A DNA stretch of 64,000 nucleotides from Polynucleobacter wuianus (GCF_001659725.1 NZ_CP015922.1:558001-622000), one strand, 5' to 3'. Positions 32,855 through 42,030 are shown, numbered from the stretch's first letter. Numbers and translations: made by a program. The notes: generated by a model not told the origin, from the sequence alone.

Positions 32855-34329
32855 ATGACTTATTAGGATTTTTTATCAATACACATTCAGTTCTCAATTT
32901 GAGATTAATTTTTCTAGCCCATTTCTTATTAGTCACATATTTTATTTTCATCATTATTTCTGTAAGAAGGCCGGTTGGCGTCGCCTTTGCGTGGATATTT
33001 ATTGTGATGACATTTCCTTTGCTGGGAATCGGTTTATATATTTTGATCGGTGAGCGCCCAGTTGGCAGGGCTTTAACTCGGAAGATTATTCGCATGAATC
33101 GCGAATACGAGAACATCACAAAACTCATGAGACAACAATTTATTGGCGATCGGGAGAAATTACCTCTTGAGGGTAGAGCTCTTAGCCTCTTGGCGGAATC
33201 GAAGAATGGTTCCCCTGTGGTTGCCGGAAATAAGATCGAATTGCACTCAAATTCATTAAAGATCCTACAAAACTTTGTTGATGAAATTAACCAAGCCAAA
33301 AAAAGTCTGCACTTAGAGTTCTATATTTGGGCTCTAGGTGGTGATGCGGATCGTGTTTGTGAGGCCTTGATCGCTGCAGCTCAGCGCGGGGTCGCCTGCC
33401 GCGTTTTATTGGATTCACTAGGAAGTAAGGATTGGTTTAAGTCTTCTTGGCCTGGGCGTTTTAGGAAGGCGGGCATCCAAGTAACTGAAGCCTTGCCAAT
33501 TCAGGTGGGTCGCTTTCAGTTCAGACGCGCTGATTTGCGTTTGCATCGAAAGATATTTGTGATTGACGGTGCTGTTGTTTGGACTGGAAGTATGAACTTG
33601 GTTGACCCTCGAACTTTTAAGCAAGATTCTGGAGTGGGTGAGTGGGTCGATGCCATGGTGCGTATTGAAGGGCCTGTCGCATCACAGTTTGAGCTCACAT
33701 TCTCTTTTGACTGGAGTGTTGATAATCCAAAAATTACCCACTTTGATGATCGTGAGCCGCCAGTCTCTCCACATGAAGGCGGCGCATTAGCACAAGAGTT
33801 TTCATCTGGTCCAGTGTACCGAGACGATATTCTTTATCAGGTGCTGTTATCGGCCATCATGGATGCGCGCGAAGAGTTAACTATTACTACGCCTTACTTT
33901 GGCCCTGACGATGGCTTACTTCAGGCTTTGATGGCGGCTGCTGCACGCGGAGTAGAAGTTACCTTAATCGTCCCTAAACTCAATGACTCCAAATTGGTTG
34001 CTTGGAGCAGCAGGAGCTTCTATGATGACTTACTCAACGCGGGGGTGAGGATTGCGGAGTTTCATGGAGGCTTACTGCATACCAAGAGCCTGTTAATAGA
34101 TAAGAGAATCGCGATTTTCGGCTCTGTGAACTTTGATCAACGCAGTCTGCGCCTAAATTTTGAGATCAGTCTTATTGTTTATAACAATGATTTCTGCTCT
34201 AAGCTTGAAAAATTGATTAATTCTTACTTGGCGCAATCTGATTTTGTGGATTCAAAAATTTGGGCTAAACGACCACGGTGGCATCATTACCTCGAGAACG
34301 CAGCCCACCTTACATCACCATTGCTTTAG
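32851..34329 (+). CDS. cls: Cardiolipin synthase (phospholipase D family)
   Basis: Cardiolipin synthase joins two phosphatidylglycerols at the inner membrane. Two N-terminal membrane helices (about residues 15-37 and 42-65) precede two PLD domains, each with an HxK(x)4D motif: H232-R-K-I-F-V-I-D and H410-T-K-S-L-L-I-D. GSMNL and GSVNFDQRS follow each. At 492 residues it has the length of ClsA with the N-terminal anchor. It overlaps the EEP gene by four bases. Its stop overlaps the stop of the convergent CoA-transferase gene. Confidence 0.92.
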   Translation: MNDLLGFFINTHSVLNLRLIFLAHFLLVTYFIFIIISVRRPVGVAFAWIFIVMTFPLLGIGLYILIGERPVGRALTRKIIRMNREYENITKLMRQQFIGDREKLPLEGRALSLLAESKNGSPVVAGNKIELHSNSLKILQNFVDEINQAKKSLHLEFYIWALGGDADRVCEALIAAAQRGVACRVLLDSLGSKDWFKSSWPGRFRKAGIQVTEALPIQVGRFQFRRADLRLHRKIFVIDGAVVWTGSMNLVDPRTFKQDSGVGEWVDAMVRIEGPVASQFELTFSFDWSVDNPKITHFDDREPPVSPHEGGALAQEFSSGPVYRDDILYQVLLSAIMDAREELTITTPYFGPDDGLLQALMAAAARGVEVTLIVPKLNDSKLVAWSSRSFYDDLLNAGVRIAEFHGGLLHTKSLLIDKRIAIFGSVNFDQRSLRLNFEISLIVYNNDFCSKLEKLINSYLAQSDFVDSKIWAKRPRWHHYLENAAHLTSPLL

Positions 34330-35510
34330 ATCGCTCCGCTGGCGCGCATGCTGGCGATTTCAGTTTCTGCTAAGCCAAGCTCTTTGAGGATGGCGTTGGT
34401 ATGCTGTCCCACGGATGGAACAGGATCCATCCGATATTCGTAGCTATCGTTCAATCCTGGGGGGAGCAGAGCAGGAATATCACCATTTGGAGTTCCCACT
34501 TCGGTCCAGCGCTTGCGGGCCTTTAATTGCTCGTGTTTCCACAAACCTTCCATGTCATTCAGATGCGCATTGGCAATTTGAGCCTTCTCCAATCTAGCAA
34601 TCAGTTGTTCGGAAGTAAGTTTGCTAAAACAGGCATTAATAATCTCGAGCAACTCAATCCGCTTTTCATTGCGTTTAAAGTTTTTATCAAAGCGCTCATC
34701 TTTCGCAAGCGAAGGATTTTCGAGAACGATTTCGCAGAACTGTACCCACTCACGCTCATTCTGAAGACCTAACATTACAGTTTTACCGTCACCTGCCTTA
34801 AAAGGGCCGTATGGGTAAATGGTTGCATGCGATGCACCGTTTCGAGAGGGTGGGTTTGCCCCTTTGTAGGCGTAATACAGTGGAAAGCTCATCCACTCAC
34901 TCAGTGCTTCGAGCATAGAGATATCAATCACAGTGCCTTTACCAGTTTTACCTCTTTGCAGTAGCGCTGCCAGAATGTTGGTATAGGCATACATGCCGGC
35001 TGCAATATCTGCAATTGAGTTTCCAGCTTTACTAGGCGTCTCAGGGGTGCCAGTAATCGACAGAAAGCCTGCCTCACTCTGAATTAAAAGGTCGTATGCT
35101 TTTTTATCGCGATAGGGACCATCATTGCCGTAACCAGAGATGGCGCAAAGGATTAAGCCAGGGTTATCTATATGGAGTGCTTCGGGAGTAAGTCCCATGC
35201 GGGCTGCAGCACCCGGGGCCAAATTTTGGATAAAAACATCCGCTGTCTTTAGAAGATTCTTTAGTACTGCTAATGCTGATTCCTGTTTGAGGTCGAGCGT
35301 TAAGCTTTCTTTCGAGCGATTAACCCATACAAAGTGCGAGGAAAGTCCTTCTACTTGCTGATCGTATCCTCGTGCAAAGTCGCCATCACCTGGGCGCTCA
35401 ATCTTAATAATGCGTGCACCAAGGTCAGCTAGCTGTCGAGTACAAAATGGCGCTGCAATTACATGTTCTAGTGCAACAACAGTAATTCCATCTAAGGGGC
35501 GAATGTTCAT
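34326..35510 (-). CDS. CaiB/BaiF family CoA-transferase
   Basis: Class III CoA-transferases move CoA between carboxylic acids. The N-terminal PLDGITVVALEHVIAAPFCTRQLADLGA and KIERPGDGD blocks, and VNRSKESLTLDL, are typical. The conserved aspartate that forms the mixed anhydride is D168 (SIADIAAG). The protein is 394 residues. It follows an acyl-CoA dehydrogenase gene by 21 bases on the same strand. The pair would activate an organic acid (or swap its CoA) and desaturate it, but the substrate cannot be read from the sequence. Confidence 0.87.
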   Translation of the reverse strand: MNIRPLDGITVVALEHVIAAPFCTRQLADLGARIIKIERPGDGDFARGYDQQVEGLSSHFVWVNRSKESLTLDLKQESALAVLKNLLKTADVFIQNLAPGAAARMGLTPEALHIDNPGLILCAISGYGNDGPYRDKKAYDLLIQSEAGFLSITGTPETPSKAGNSIADIAAGMYAYTNILAALLQRGKTGKGTVIDISMLEALSEWMSFPLYYAYKGANPPSRNGASHATIYPYGPFKAGDGKTVMLGLQNEREWVQFCEIVLENPSLAKDERFDKNFKRNEKRIELLEIINACFSKLTSEQLIARLEKAQIANAHLNDMEGLWKHEQLKARKRWTEVGTPNGDIPALLPPGLNDSYEYRMDPVPSVGQHTNAILKELGLAETEIASMRASGAI

Positions 35511-35531
35511 ATTTGATATTCTAAATATGGA

Positions 35532-36701
35532 TTAGAACGATCTTGGTAAACCAAGAATATGCTCGGCAACATAGGAGTAAATCAAATTCGTTGAAATTGG
35601 TGCCACTTGATAGAGGCGAGTTTCTCTAAATTTACGTTCTACGTCATATTCATTTGCAAAGCCAAAGCCGCCATGGGTTTGAAGGCACACGTTTGCCGCT
35701 TCCCAAGATGCTTTAGCAGCTAAGAATTTGGCCATATTCGCTTCAGGACCGCAGGGCTGGTGATTATCGAAAAGATCACAAGCCTTAAAGCGCATTAAGT
35801 TTGCCGCTTCCGTTTCGATATAGCTATCTGCAATCGGAAATTGAATTCCTTGGTTTTTGCCGATTGGACGATCAAAGACCACGCGATCATTGGCATAGCG
35901 ACGGGCGCGGTCGATAAACCAGTAGGCATCACCAATACATTCGGCTGCAATCAGCACGCGTTCAGCATTGAGTCCATCCAAAATGTATTTAAAGCCTTGA
36001 CCTTCAGTGCCAATCAGGTTTTCAGCAGGAATTTCTAAGTTATCAAAAAAGACTTCATTAGTTTCATGGTTCACCATATTGGCAATAGGACGAACTTCCA
36101 TGCCTTTACCAATGGCATCTTTAAGATTGACGATAAAGATCGACATGCCTTCTGATTTACGTTGCACTTCACTAATAGGAGTAGTGCGGGCCAATAGAAT
36201 CATTAAATCAGAATGCTGAATGCGAGAGATCCAAACCTTCTGACCATTCACAACATACTTGTCACCTTTTTTAACTGCAGTAGTTTTCAGTTTAGTAGTG
36301 TCGGTGCCAGTGGTCGGTTCGGTTACAGCCATACTTTGTAAGCGCAACTCACCAGTAGCGATTTTGGGGAGATACATTTTCTTTTGCGCTTCGGATCCAT
36401 GACGAAGGAGCGTGCCCATGTTGTACATCTGCCCATGACATGAACCAGAGTTGCCACCAGAAAAATTGATTTCTTCCATGATTACGGAAGCATCCGCAAG
36501 ACCTAATCCTGATCCACCATATTCCTCTGGAATCAAAGCAGCCAGCCAGCCAGCCTCAGTCATGGCTTTGACAAAAGCCTCGGGATAGTCGCGTTCGTGG
36601 TCAATCTTTTGCCAGTAGGCCGAATCAAAACTACCGCAAAGATCACGCAATGCTTCGCGCATCTCTTGATATTGATCAGGTTTAGGAATGGGGTGATTCA
36701 T
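35532..36701 (-). CDS. Acyl-CoA dehydrogenase
   Basis: The 389-residue flavoprotein has the acyl-CoA dehydrogenase plan: MAVTEPTTGTD near 124-134, VWISRIQHSDLMIL near 156-169, and GNSGSC-type active-site residues before them. In the C-terminal helix the usual catalytic Glu of the EGT motif is replaced: the segment reads YQVAPISTNLI. E247 in LNAERVL, the position used by isovaleryl-CoA dehydrogenase, could be the base instead. It is the first gene of a two-gene operon with the CoA-transferase. Confidence 0.88.
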   Translation of the reverse strand: MNHPIPKPDQYQEMREALRDLCGSFDSAYWQKIDHERDYPEAFVKAMTEAGWLAALIPEEYGGSGLGLADASVIMEEINFSGGNSGSCHGQMYNMGTLLRHGSEAQKKMYLPKIATGELRLQSMAVTEPTTGTDTTKLKTTAVKKGDKYVVNGQKVWISRIQHSDLMILLARTTPISEVQRKSEGMSIFIVNLKDAIGKGMEVRPIANMVNHETNEVFFDNLEIPAENLIGTEGQGFKYILDGLNAERVLIAAECIGDAYWFIDRARRYANDRVVFDRPIGKNQGIQFPIADSYIETEAANLMRFKACDLFDNHQPCGPEANMAKFLAAKASWEAANVCLQTHGGFGFANEYDVERKFRETRLYQVAPISTNLIYSYVAEHILGLPRSF

Positions 36702-36854
36702 GAATGTCTCGTTTTATAGGATTGATGTGGCAAATACTGCTAGCATTAGTTTAAGCAAGATTTGAAATTCTTGGAGAATTGATAAAACAAGGCAAAATAG
36801 ACCAATTAGGGTTAATGAATCCTTCGAAAGCAATACATAAGGGGTATGCGTTTT

Positions 36855-37358
36855 ATGGAGCACGCACTTGCGCATTTTTTTGGTTGGTTTGGGATGCCCT
36901 CAGTTGGCTTGCCTGCGGTATTTATCAGTGCTTTTGTTTCGGCAACATTACTTCCGGTTGGTTCAGAGCCCATTCTTTTTGGCTACATCTCTCTCAATCC
37001 TCATCTATATTGGGTTGCTATTTTTGTAGCAACCGTTGGCAATACCATGGGCGGTATGCTGGATTGGTGGCTTGGCCTCATTGCCCGTAGGAGTATGAAA
37101 TCGGTTGGAGAGCCAAAAAATGAACGTCTCAAGGACTGGCTAGAGGCATGGGGCCCAAAAATTCTGTTACTTTCTTGGCTGCCTGGCTTCGGTGATCCCT
37201 TATGCCTTGCTGCTGGATGGTTAAAGCTTGCTTGGCAGCCGTGCTTGATTTACATGTTCATCGGCAAGTTGTTTCGTTATCTCACTTTAACTTGGCTTCT
37301 GACTTTGGTGCCAGATAGTTTCTGGCACCAGCTGGGACATTGGTTACACCTGATTTAA
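36855..37358 (+). CDS. YqaA-like (SNARE-associated/VTT) inner membrane protein
   Basis: The 167-residue protein has four hydrophobic segments and the YqaA/DedA-type pattern: LPVGSEPILFGYI near residues 30-42, FVATVGNTMGGMLDWWLG near 54-71 and SWLPGFGDPLCLAAGWLKL near 108-126. DedA-family proteins translocate lipids across the membrane; YqaA itself is uncharacterised. AAGGGG at 36839-36844 is one base from ATG 36846 and ten from ATG 36855; the second is preferred but the three-residue longer form is possible. The last 60 bases contain two perfect inverted repeats. Confidence 0.72.
   Translation: MEHALAHFFGWFGMPSVGLPAVFISAFVSATLLPVGSEPILFGYISLNPHLYWVAIFVATVGNTMGGMLDWWLGLIARRSMKSVGEPKNERLKDWLEAWGPKILLLSWLPGFGDPLCLAAGWLKLAWQPCLIYMFIGKLFRYLTLTWLLTLVPDSFWHQLGHWLHLI
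37306..37330. other. 10-bp perfect inverted repeat inside the 3' end of the yqaA-like gene
   Basis: TGGTGCCAGA (37306-37315) pairs with TCTGGCACCA (37321-37330) across a five-base loop, a very stable hairpin within codons for VPDSFWHQ. A second hairpin, TGGTTACA (37341-37348) with TGTAACCA (37359-37366), spans the stop codon. Neither has a T run, so they are not clear terminators. They could protect the mRNA end or slow convergent transcription. Confidence 0.45.
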
Positions 37359-37376
37359 TGTAACCAGATCAAGACT

Positions 37377-38081
37377 TTAAACGGCGCAATACTTCTGTTG
37401 AATCTCATCGTTATTAAGTAGATTCTGTGCGGTGTCATGAAACACAATCTCGCCTTGATCTAGGATGTAAGCACGGTCAGAGATCTTTAAAGCTTGTTGC
37501 ACATTTTGCTCCACCAAGAGAATCGTTAAGCCTTGCTGCTTAAGTTTGGCGAAGAGCTCGAACATTTCTTCCACCAATACCGGCATGATCCCCTCAGAGG
37601 GTTCGTCTAATAGGATTACTTTTGGTTTGGCAATCATCGCGCGGGCAATGGCTAACATTTGTTGTTCGCCGCCTGACATTGACGTTCCATCTTGGTGGAG
37701 GCGTTCTTTGAGTCGCGGAAAGGTTTCAGCAATTTCATCTACCAGTGCACTCATATCGCCACGGTTCTTTTGGGCGATGACCCCAAGTTCTAGATTCTCT
37801 TTAACGGTAAGACCAGGAACAATGCGACGATCTTCTGGAACGTAAGCTAGGCCCAAGTGGAAGCGCTCGTGTGCAGGTAGATCCAAAAAGGATGTGCCAT
37901 CGATCGTTGCTTTTCCTTGGCGTTTTGAGAGTAGACCCATGAGTGAGCGCAGAGTAGTGGTCTTACCAGCACCATTGCGACCCATCAAAGTCACAATTTC
38001 TCCTTTGTTTACCTCTAGGGAGATGCCTTGCAAGACGTGACTGCGGTCATACCAAGCGTTTAAGTTTTCAATATGCAACAT
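37377..38081 (-). CDS. livF: Branched-chain amino acid-type ABC ATPase LivF
   Basis: The 234-residue ATPase has Walker A GRNGAGKTT, signature MSGGEQQML and Walker B VILLDEPSEGIMP, with the LivF-typical EGIMP and VPEDRRIVPGLTVKENL. It energises import together with LivG. It is the last gene of the minus-strand transport block, 13 bases after livG. The Liv-type permease family imports branched-chain amino acids but also amides, urea and aromatic acids, so the name indicates family and not substrate. Confidence 0.92.
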   Translation of the reverse strand: MLHIENLNAWYDRSHVLQGISLEVNKGEIVTLMGRNGAGKTTTLRSLMGLLSKRQGKATIDGTSFLDLPAHERFHLGLAYVPEDRRIVPGLTVKENLELGVIAQKNRGDMSALVDEIAETFPRLKERLHQDGTSMSGGEQQMLAIARAMIAKPKVILLDEPSEGIMPVLVEEMFELFAKLKQQGLTILLVEQNVQQALKISDRAYILDQGEIVFHDTAQNLLNNDEIQQKYCAV

Positions 38082-38094
38082 AGCTGACTCTCAA

Positions 38095-38850
38095 TTAACC
38101 TTGACCTAGGTACACGCGACGTACCTCAGCATTATTTTGAATTTCTTCTGGGGTACCTTCGGCCAAGAACTCACCATGATGCAAAACAATGATGCGTTTG
38201 CATAAGCCCATAATGAGTTTCATCTTGTGCTCAACTAAGATGACAGTGCGCTCGCTTGCTAGGGTACGAATGAGCTCCATCATGACTAAAGTTTCCTCAG
38301 GAGACATGCCTGCCGTAGGTTCATCGAGAAGCAAAAGGCTAGGGTTGCAAGCCAATGCCATCGCTATTTCAAGCGCACGCTGTTGCCCATGTGCTAAATC
38401 CCCAGTTTTCTTGTTGCGAAGATGCTCTAAGTTCACACGGCGCAATAATTGATCAGCAACTTCAATCGGGCCTGGATAGCTTTGGGCATTGCGGAGAAAG
38501 TTGTAACGAGCAGTTTCCATCTGCGCAGCTACACGAACGTTTTCATGAACAGTGAGTTGTTTAAAGACATTCGTAATCTGGAAGCTCTTGGAAATACCAA
38601 TACGAGCAAATTCATGTTGCTGCATGCCAGTAATGTCTTTGCCATTGAAGAGTATTTGTCCGCTTGTTGGAGGGAAGGCGCCACTCAAGACATTAAAGAA
38701 AGTACTCTTGCCTGCACCGTTAGGGCCAATAATGGCTGTTAAGGTGCCTGGCATAAAGCTTGTTGAAACATTCTGAAGTGCTTTGAATTTCCCAAAACTT
38801 TTACTGACGTTGCGCGCTTCAAGAATAGGAGTATTTGTTGTGCTATTCAT
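38095..38850 (-). CDS. livG: Branched-chain amino acid-type ABC ATPase LivG
   Basis: The 251-residue ATPase shows Walker A GPNGAGKST, signature LAHGQQRALEIAMAL and Walker B LLLLDEPTAGMSP. The LAHGQQ signature and the C-terminal extension (LAEGTPEEIQNNAEVRRVYLG) are LivG features. Its start overlaps the livM stop by one base. It forms the heterodimeric ATPase with LivF on the cytoplasmic face of the LivHM channel. Confidence 0.92.
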   Translation of the reverse strand: MNSTTNTPILEARNVSKSFGKFKALQNVSTSFMPGTLTAIIGPNGAGKSTFFNVLSGAFPPTSGQILFNGKDITGMQQHEFARIGISKSFQITNVFKQLTVHENVRVAAQMETARYNFLRNAQSYPGPIEVADQLLRRVNLEHLRNKKTGDLAHGQQRALEIAMALACNPSLLLLDEPTAGMSPEETLVMMELIRTLASERTVILVEHKMKLIMGLCKRIIVLHHGEFLAEGTPEEIQNNAEVRRVYLGQG

Positions 38851-39809
38851 TATTTAGAATCCTGATGAATTTGTAGCTTGCTCAGAATGGTTCCCCAAAT
38901 ACCCCTGGGGAAGAACAGCACAAAGAACATAAACACTAAGCCAATGACTGCCATCCAGTGCTTTGTAAAGGTGGTCACTACATCCTCGAGGTAGAGCATG
39001 ACGGCTGCGCCAACGAAGGGGCCAAAGAAGGTGCCCATGCCACCAAGAATACTCATCATCACAGCTTGGCCAGACTGTAGATAGTGCAATGAGTCAATTG
39101 GTACGATTGAAAGATGTAGGGCACGTAATGAGCCCGCTAAACCGCAAATGGCAGCCGACAAAATAAATACCAATAACTTAGTTTTAGCTACGTCAAAGCC
39201 GCAGGCAGAAGCGCGCTTTTCGTTTTCACGTATTGCTTCCATCACAGCACCAAGAGGTGAATTGAGGATGCGAGAAATGAGCCAAATAGCCGCCACCACA
39301 AAAACGAGAATGATGTAGTACTTCACCAAAGGATTCAGAAAATCTACTGGGATGCCGAAGATATTGAATGAGTCAACACGTACACCGCGCAGACCATTTT
39401 CTCCGCCGGTCAAACTCTCTGCTTTGTAGAAGATGTAATAAACGATTTGACCAAGCGCTAAGGTCACCATGGAGAAATAAATTCCTCGGGTACGAATAGC
39501 TAGGAAACCCATGATTAAGCCGCCAATAGCAGCGCCAATCACTCCAACCAAAATAGCGGTACCCCAACCTAGGCCATAGTGAACAATGCCGATACCAGTG
39601 AGGTAGCTACCGATGCCCAAGAAGGCTGCGTGACCAAAGGAGAGCAGGCCCATGTATCCAAACAGCAGGTTAAAGCCCATGGCAAATAAACCAAAGATGA
39701 GGATATTAATAGCCAATGCCTCATACGGCATGATGAAGGGAAAGATTGCTAAGAACAGGGTGCTCGCTAAGACACGATGACGAGCAATAAGTTGAAAAAA
39801 TGCATTCAT
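38850..39809 (-). CDS. livM: Branched-chain amino acid-type ABC permease LivM
   Basis: The 319-residue permease has about nine hydrophobic helices and the LivM blocks: MGFNLLFGYMGLLSFGHAAF near residues 42-61, FLAIRTRGIYFSMVTLALGQI near 102-122, and the EAA-like loop GAVMEAIRENEKRASACGFD near 191-210. GGMGTFFGPFVGAAV follows. It pairs with LivH, encoded 14 bases upstream. Confidence 0.93.
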   Translation of the reverse strand: MNAFFQLIARHRVLASTLFLAIFPFIMPYEALAINILIFGLFAMGFNLLFGYMGLLSFGHAAFLGIGSYLTGIGIVHYGLGWGTAILVGVIGAAIGGLIMGFLAIRTRGIYFSMVTLALGQIVYYIFYKAESLTGGENGLRGVRVDSFNIFGIPVDFLNPLVKYYIILVFVVAAIWLISRILNSPLGAVMEAIRENEKRASACGFDVAKTKLLVFILSAAICGLAGSLRALHLSIVPIDSLHYLQSGQAVMMSILGGMGTFFGPFVGAAVMLYLEDVVTTFTKHWMAVIGLVFMFFVLFFPRGIWGTILSKLQIHQDSK

Positions 39810-39823
39810 AAATATACGGAGCC

Positions 39824-40708
39824 TTAGCCCATCGTCCCCGCTTTACCAAATAGACCTTGTGGCCGAATCAACAAGACCACAGCCATCAATACAAAAATGG
39901 ACAGTTCAGCAAGGTCCGGGAGGAATAAAGAAGTCATGCTGTAAACCACGCCAACCAGTAAGCCAGCAACGACAGCGCCAACTGGTGAGCCCATGCCACC
40001 AACAACGGTCACCACAAATGATTCAGCCAGAATGGGAATACCCATTTCTGGATTTACTGAACGAGTAGGGGATGCCAAGATTCCAGATAGGCCGGCGATT
40101 GCGCAGCCTAAACCGAAAACCAAGAGCCAAACCTTAGCAATATCAACACCAAGTACCTTGACGATCTCTTGATCAGCAGCACCGGCTTTGATGATGAGGC
40201 CGTAGCGCGTCTTCTGAATAAAGAACCACACACCAAAAATAATGACTGCAGTTGCGGCAATTAAAAAGAGTCTATATTTGGGGAAGAAACCAATGCCCAC
40301 ATTAACGGTGCCACTCAGTCCATCGGGAGTAATCGATGGCAGGCCTTCAATACCAAAGGTCACGCGCATGACTTCAATTAATACATACGACAGGCCAAAA
40401 GTGAGGAGTAATGGGTAGTCAAGACCCCTTCCGTAGAGCGGCCTCACTAAGAAGCGCTCAGTGACTAAACCAAGGCAACCAGTTAACAATGGTGTTAGCA
40501 CCAAACTAAACCAAAAATTACCAGTAACGCCTAAAAAATAGACGCCCAAGAATGCGCCCACCATAAAGAAGGCACCATGTGCAAAATTCACGACATTGAG
40601 CATGCCAAAAATAAGGCACAGGCCCAAGGCCAAAAGAGCATAAATACTGCCAAGGGCAATGCCCGTCAGCAGTTGCATGCATAAAAGTTCAAATGTCAGA
40701 CCAGTCAT
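39824..40708 (-). CDS. livH: Branched-chain amino acid-type ABC permease LivH
   Basis: The 294-residue permease has about eight helices with LivH blocks: GSIYALLALGLCLIFGMLNVVNFAHGAFFM near residues 20-50, RPLYGRGLDYPLLLTFGLSY near 88-107 and GAADQEIVKVLGVDIAKV near 175-192. GGMGSPVGAVVAGLLVG is the conserved end. It is the first permease gene after the binding-protein gene, separated from it by 86 bases holding two hairpins. Confidence 0.93.
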   Translation of the reverse strand: MTGLTFELLCMQLLTGIALGSIYALLALGLCLIFGMLNVVNFAHGAFFMVGAFLGVYFLGVTGNFWFSLVLTPLLTGCLGLVTERFLVRPLYGRGLDYPLLLTFGLSYVLIEVMRVTFGIEGLPSITPDGLSGTVNVGIGFFPKYRLFLIAATAVIIFGVWFFIQKTRYGLIIKAGAADQEIVKVLGVDIAKVWLLVFGLGCAIAGLSGILASPTRSVNPEMGIPILAESFVVTVVGGMGSPVGAVVAGLLVGVVYSMTSLFLPDLAELSIFVLMAVVLLIRPQGLFGKAGTMG

Positions 40709-40724
40709 AAATGTACTCAGAAAA

Positions 40725-40755
40725 ACTCCCCAAGACCCAAGGGTGCAAGGGGAGT
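40725..40755 (-). terminator. Intercistronic hairpin with T run between the livK-like and livH genes (attenuator)
   Basis: Read leftward, ACTCCCC (40755-40749) pairs with GGGGAGT (40731-40725) and is followed by five T (40725-40721 on the minus strand), the form of an intrinsic terminator. A second hairpin lies just upstream in transcription: CAGGGA-GATC pairing at 40760-40785 with one mismatch and a four-base loop. Their position behind the binding-protein gene suggests partial termination or mRNA protection, yielding more binding protein than permease. Confidence 0.6.
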
Positions 40756-40794
40756 GATCCAGGGAAGATCAAGTGATCCTCCCTGTTTTTGGTA

Positions 40795-42030
40795 TCAGGC
40801 TTTGTGGCCTAGCTCTGCGCAAGAGCGCATGTTCTTCTCAGTAGTAGGTTCAATAGTCAGAATATTAAAGACGTCATACTTATCTTTCATGTTCTTTGAT
40901 TTGGACTCTACGATGATCACGGTTTGAACGGCTTGGTGATCACACTTGCGATAGTACTCAGGACCTTTGTACCAGTCATACTTCAAGTTCTCCATCGCAG
41001 AAACCACTTTCATGGTGTCGGTAGATTTGGCAATCTTGATAGACGCTAAAACACTCTTCACGCCAGCGTAACCTAATGCACCATAGTCAGAGGGAACCGA
41101 GCCGTTATACATTTTACGGAACGCGTCGTTAAATGTTTTGGCTGTTGGAATGCGATCTTCCAAGCCCCAGTAATATGAAGTGCCGCCAATGATGCCTTCA
41201 AAGGCTTCAGGACCACCTGCAAGACGTGAGGTGTACAACAAGACTGGAGTCACAATCTTCATGCTGGATTTAAGACCAAAGTCGGTGCATTGTTTTGCGG
41301 CATTGACCAAGTCACGGCCAAAGTTACAGAGCACCAAGATATCTGGATTCAGCGCTTTAATACGTGGCAAGAATGCGGAGTAGTCAGATGCACCCAATGG
41401 ATGGCGAATATCAGCCAAAGTAGTTGCGCCCATTTCCTTACCGGCACGCTCGAACGCACGAACCATCTCGTGACCATAAGCATAGTCAGCTGTTAGGAAC
41501 ACAATCTTTTTACCAAAACGAGGGATAGAGTAGCGTGCTACTGCACCTGCAGTCATAGTGGGGTTCAATGCCTCATGGAATGTATAGACACTCCAGTCTT
41601 TTGCTTCATTAATTGCATCCGATTGGCTAATCGAGTTAAAGAGCACTTTGCGTTCTTTGCACACTGCATTAATAGAAAGTTGAGTAGCAGCAGAAAGTGA
41701 GCCAACAACAAAGTTCACCTTATCTTTTTCAATCAACTCGAGCGTACGAGTAGCCGCTTCGCCTGGATTGAGTTTGTCATCGCGTACCAATAATTCAGCT
41801 TTGCGACCATTAAATCCACCAGCATCATTAAATTCTTTGATCGCCAGTTCAGCCGCTTTAACTTGGTCTTGCGCTTCAGCGGAGAAGGGGCCGGTTAATG
41901 GAGTTGGGAAACCAATTTTGATCGTGTCAGCCTGTGCATTGGCAACATTGAGCCAAAGTGGTGTGCTTGCTGCGGCAGCGCCACCAATTAACATCTTTCT
42001 TCTGGTTTGATTCGTTACTTTTTGTTTCAT
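40795..42030 (-). CDS. Liv-type ABC transporter substrate-binding protein
   Basis: The start is ATG 42030, with GGAGGAG six bases upstream; the in-frame ATG at 42045 lies within that site. The 411-residue protein has a Tat-like N-terminus (TRRKMLIGGAAAAS) with an A-x-A-type end, so it is periplasmic. The mature part matches the type I periplasmic binding fold of LivK/amide-binding proteins: IKIGFPTPLTGPFSAEAQ, LIEKDKVNFVVGSLSAATQL, KKIVFLTADYAYGHEMV and YGALGYAGVKSVLASIK. Its late RKCDHQAVQTVIIVESK block is common in amide- or aromatic-acid-binding members. The ligand is unknown. It follows the flavin monooxygenase gene on the same strand. Confidence 0.9.
   Translation of the reverse strand: MKQKVTNQTRRKMLIGGAAAASTPLWLNVANAQADTIKIGFPTPLTGPFSAEAQDQVKAAELAIKEFNDAGGFNGRKAELLVRDDKLNPGEAATRTLELIEKDKVNFVVGSLSAATQLSINAVCKERKVLFNSISQSDAINEAKDWSVYTFHEALNPTMTAGAVARYSIPRFGKKIVFLTADYAYGHEMVRAFERAGKEMGATTLADIRHPLGASDYSAFLPRIKALNPDILVLCNFGRDLVNAAKQCTDFGLKSSMKIVTPVLLYTSRLAGGPEAFEGIIGGTSYYWGLEDRIPTAKTFNDAFRKMYNGSVPSDYGALGYAGVKSVLASIKIAKSTDTMKVVSAMENLKYDWYKGPEYYRKCDHQAVQTVIIVESKSKNMKDKYDVFNILTIEPTTEKNMRSCAELGHKA

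Noticed and set aside
37377..42030. Certain assignment of the Liv operon to branched-chain amino acids
   Set aside because: Family members also carry amides, urea and aromatic acids, and the surrounding catabolic genes make another substrate at least as likely.
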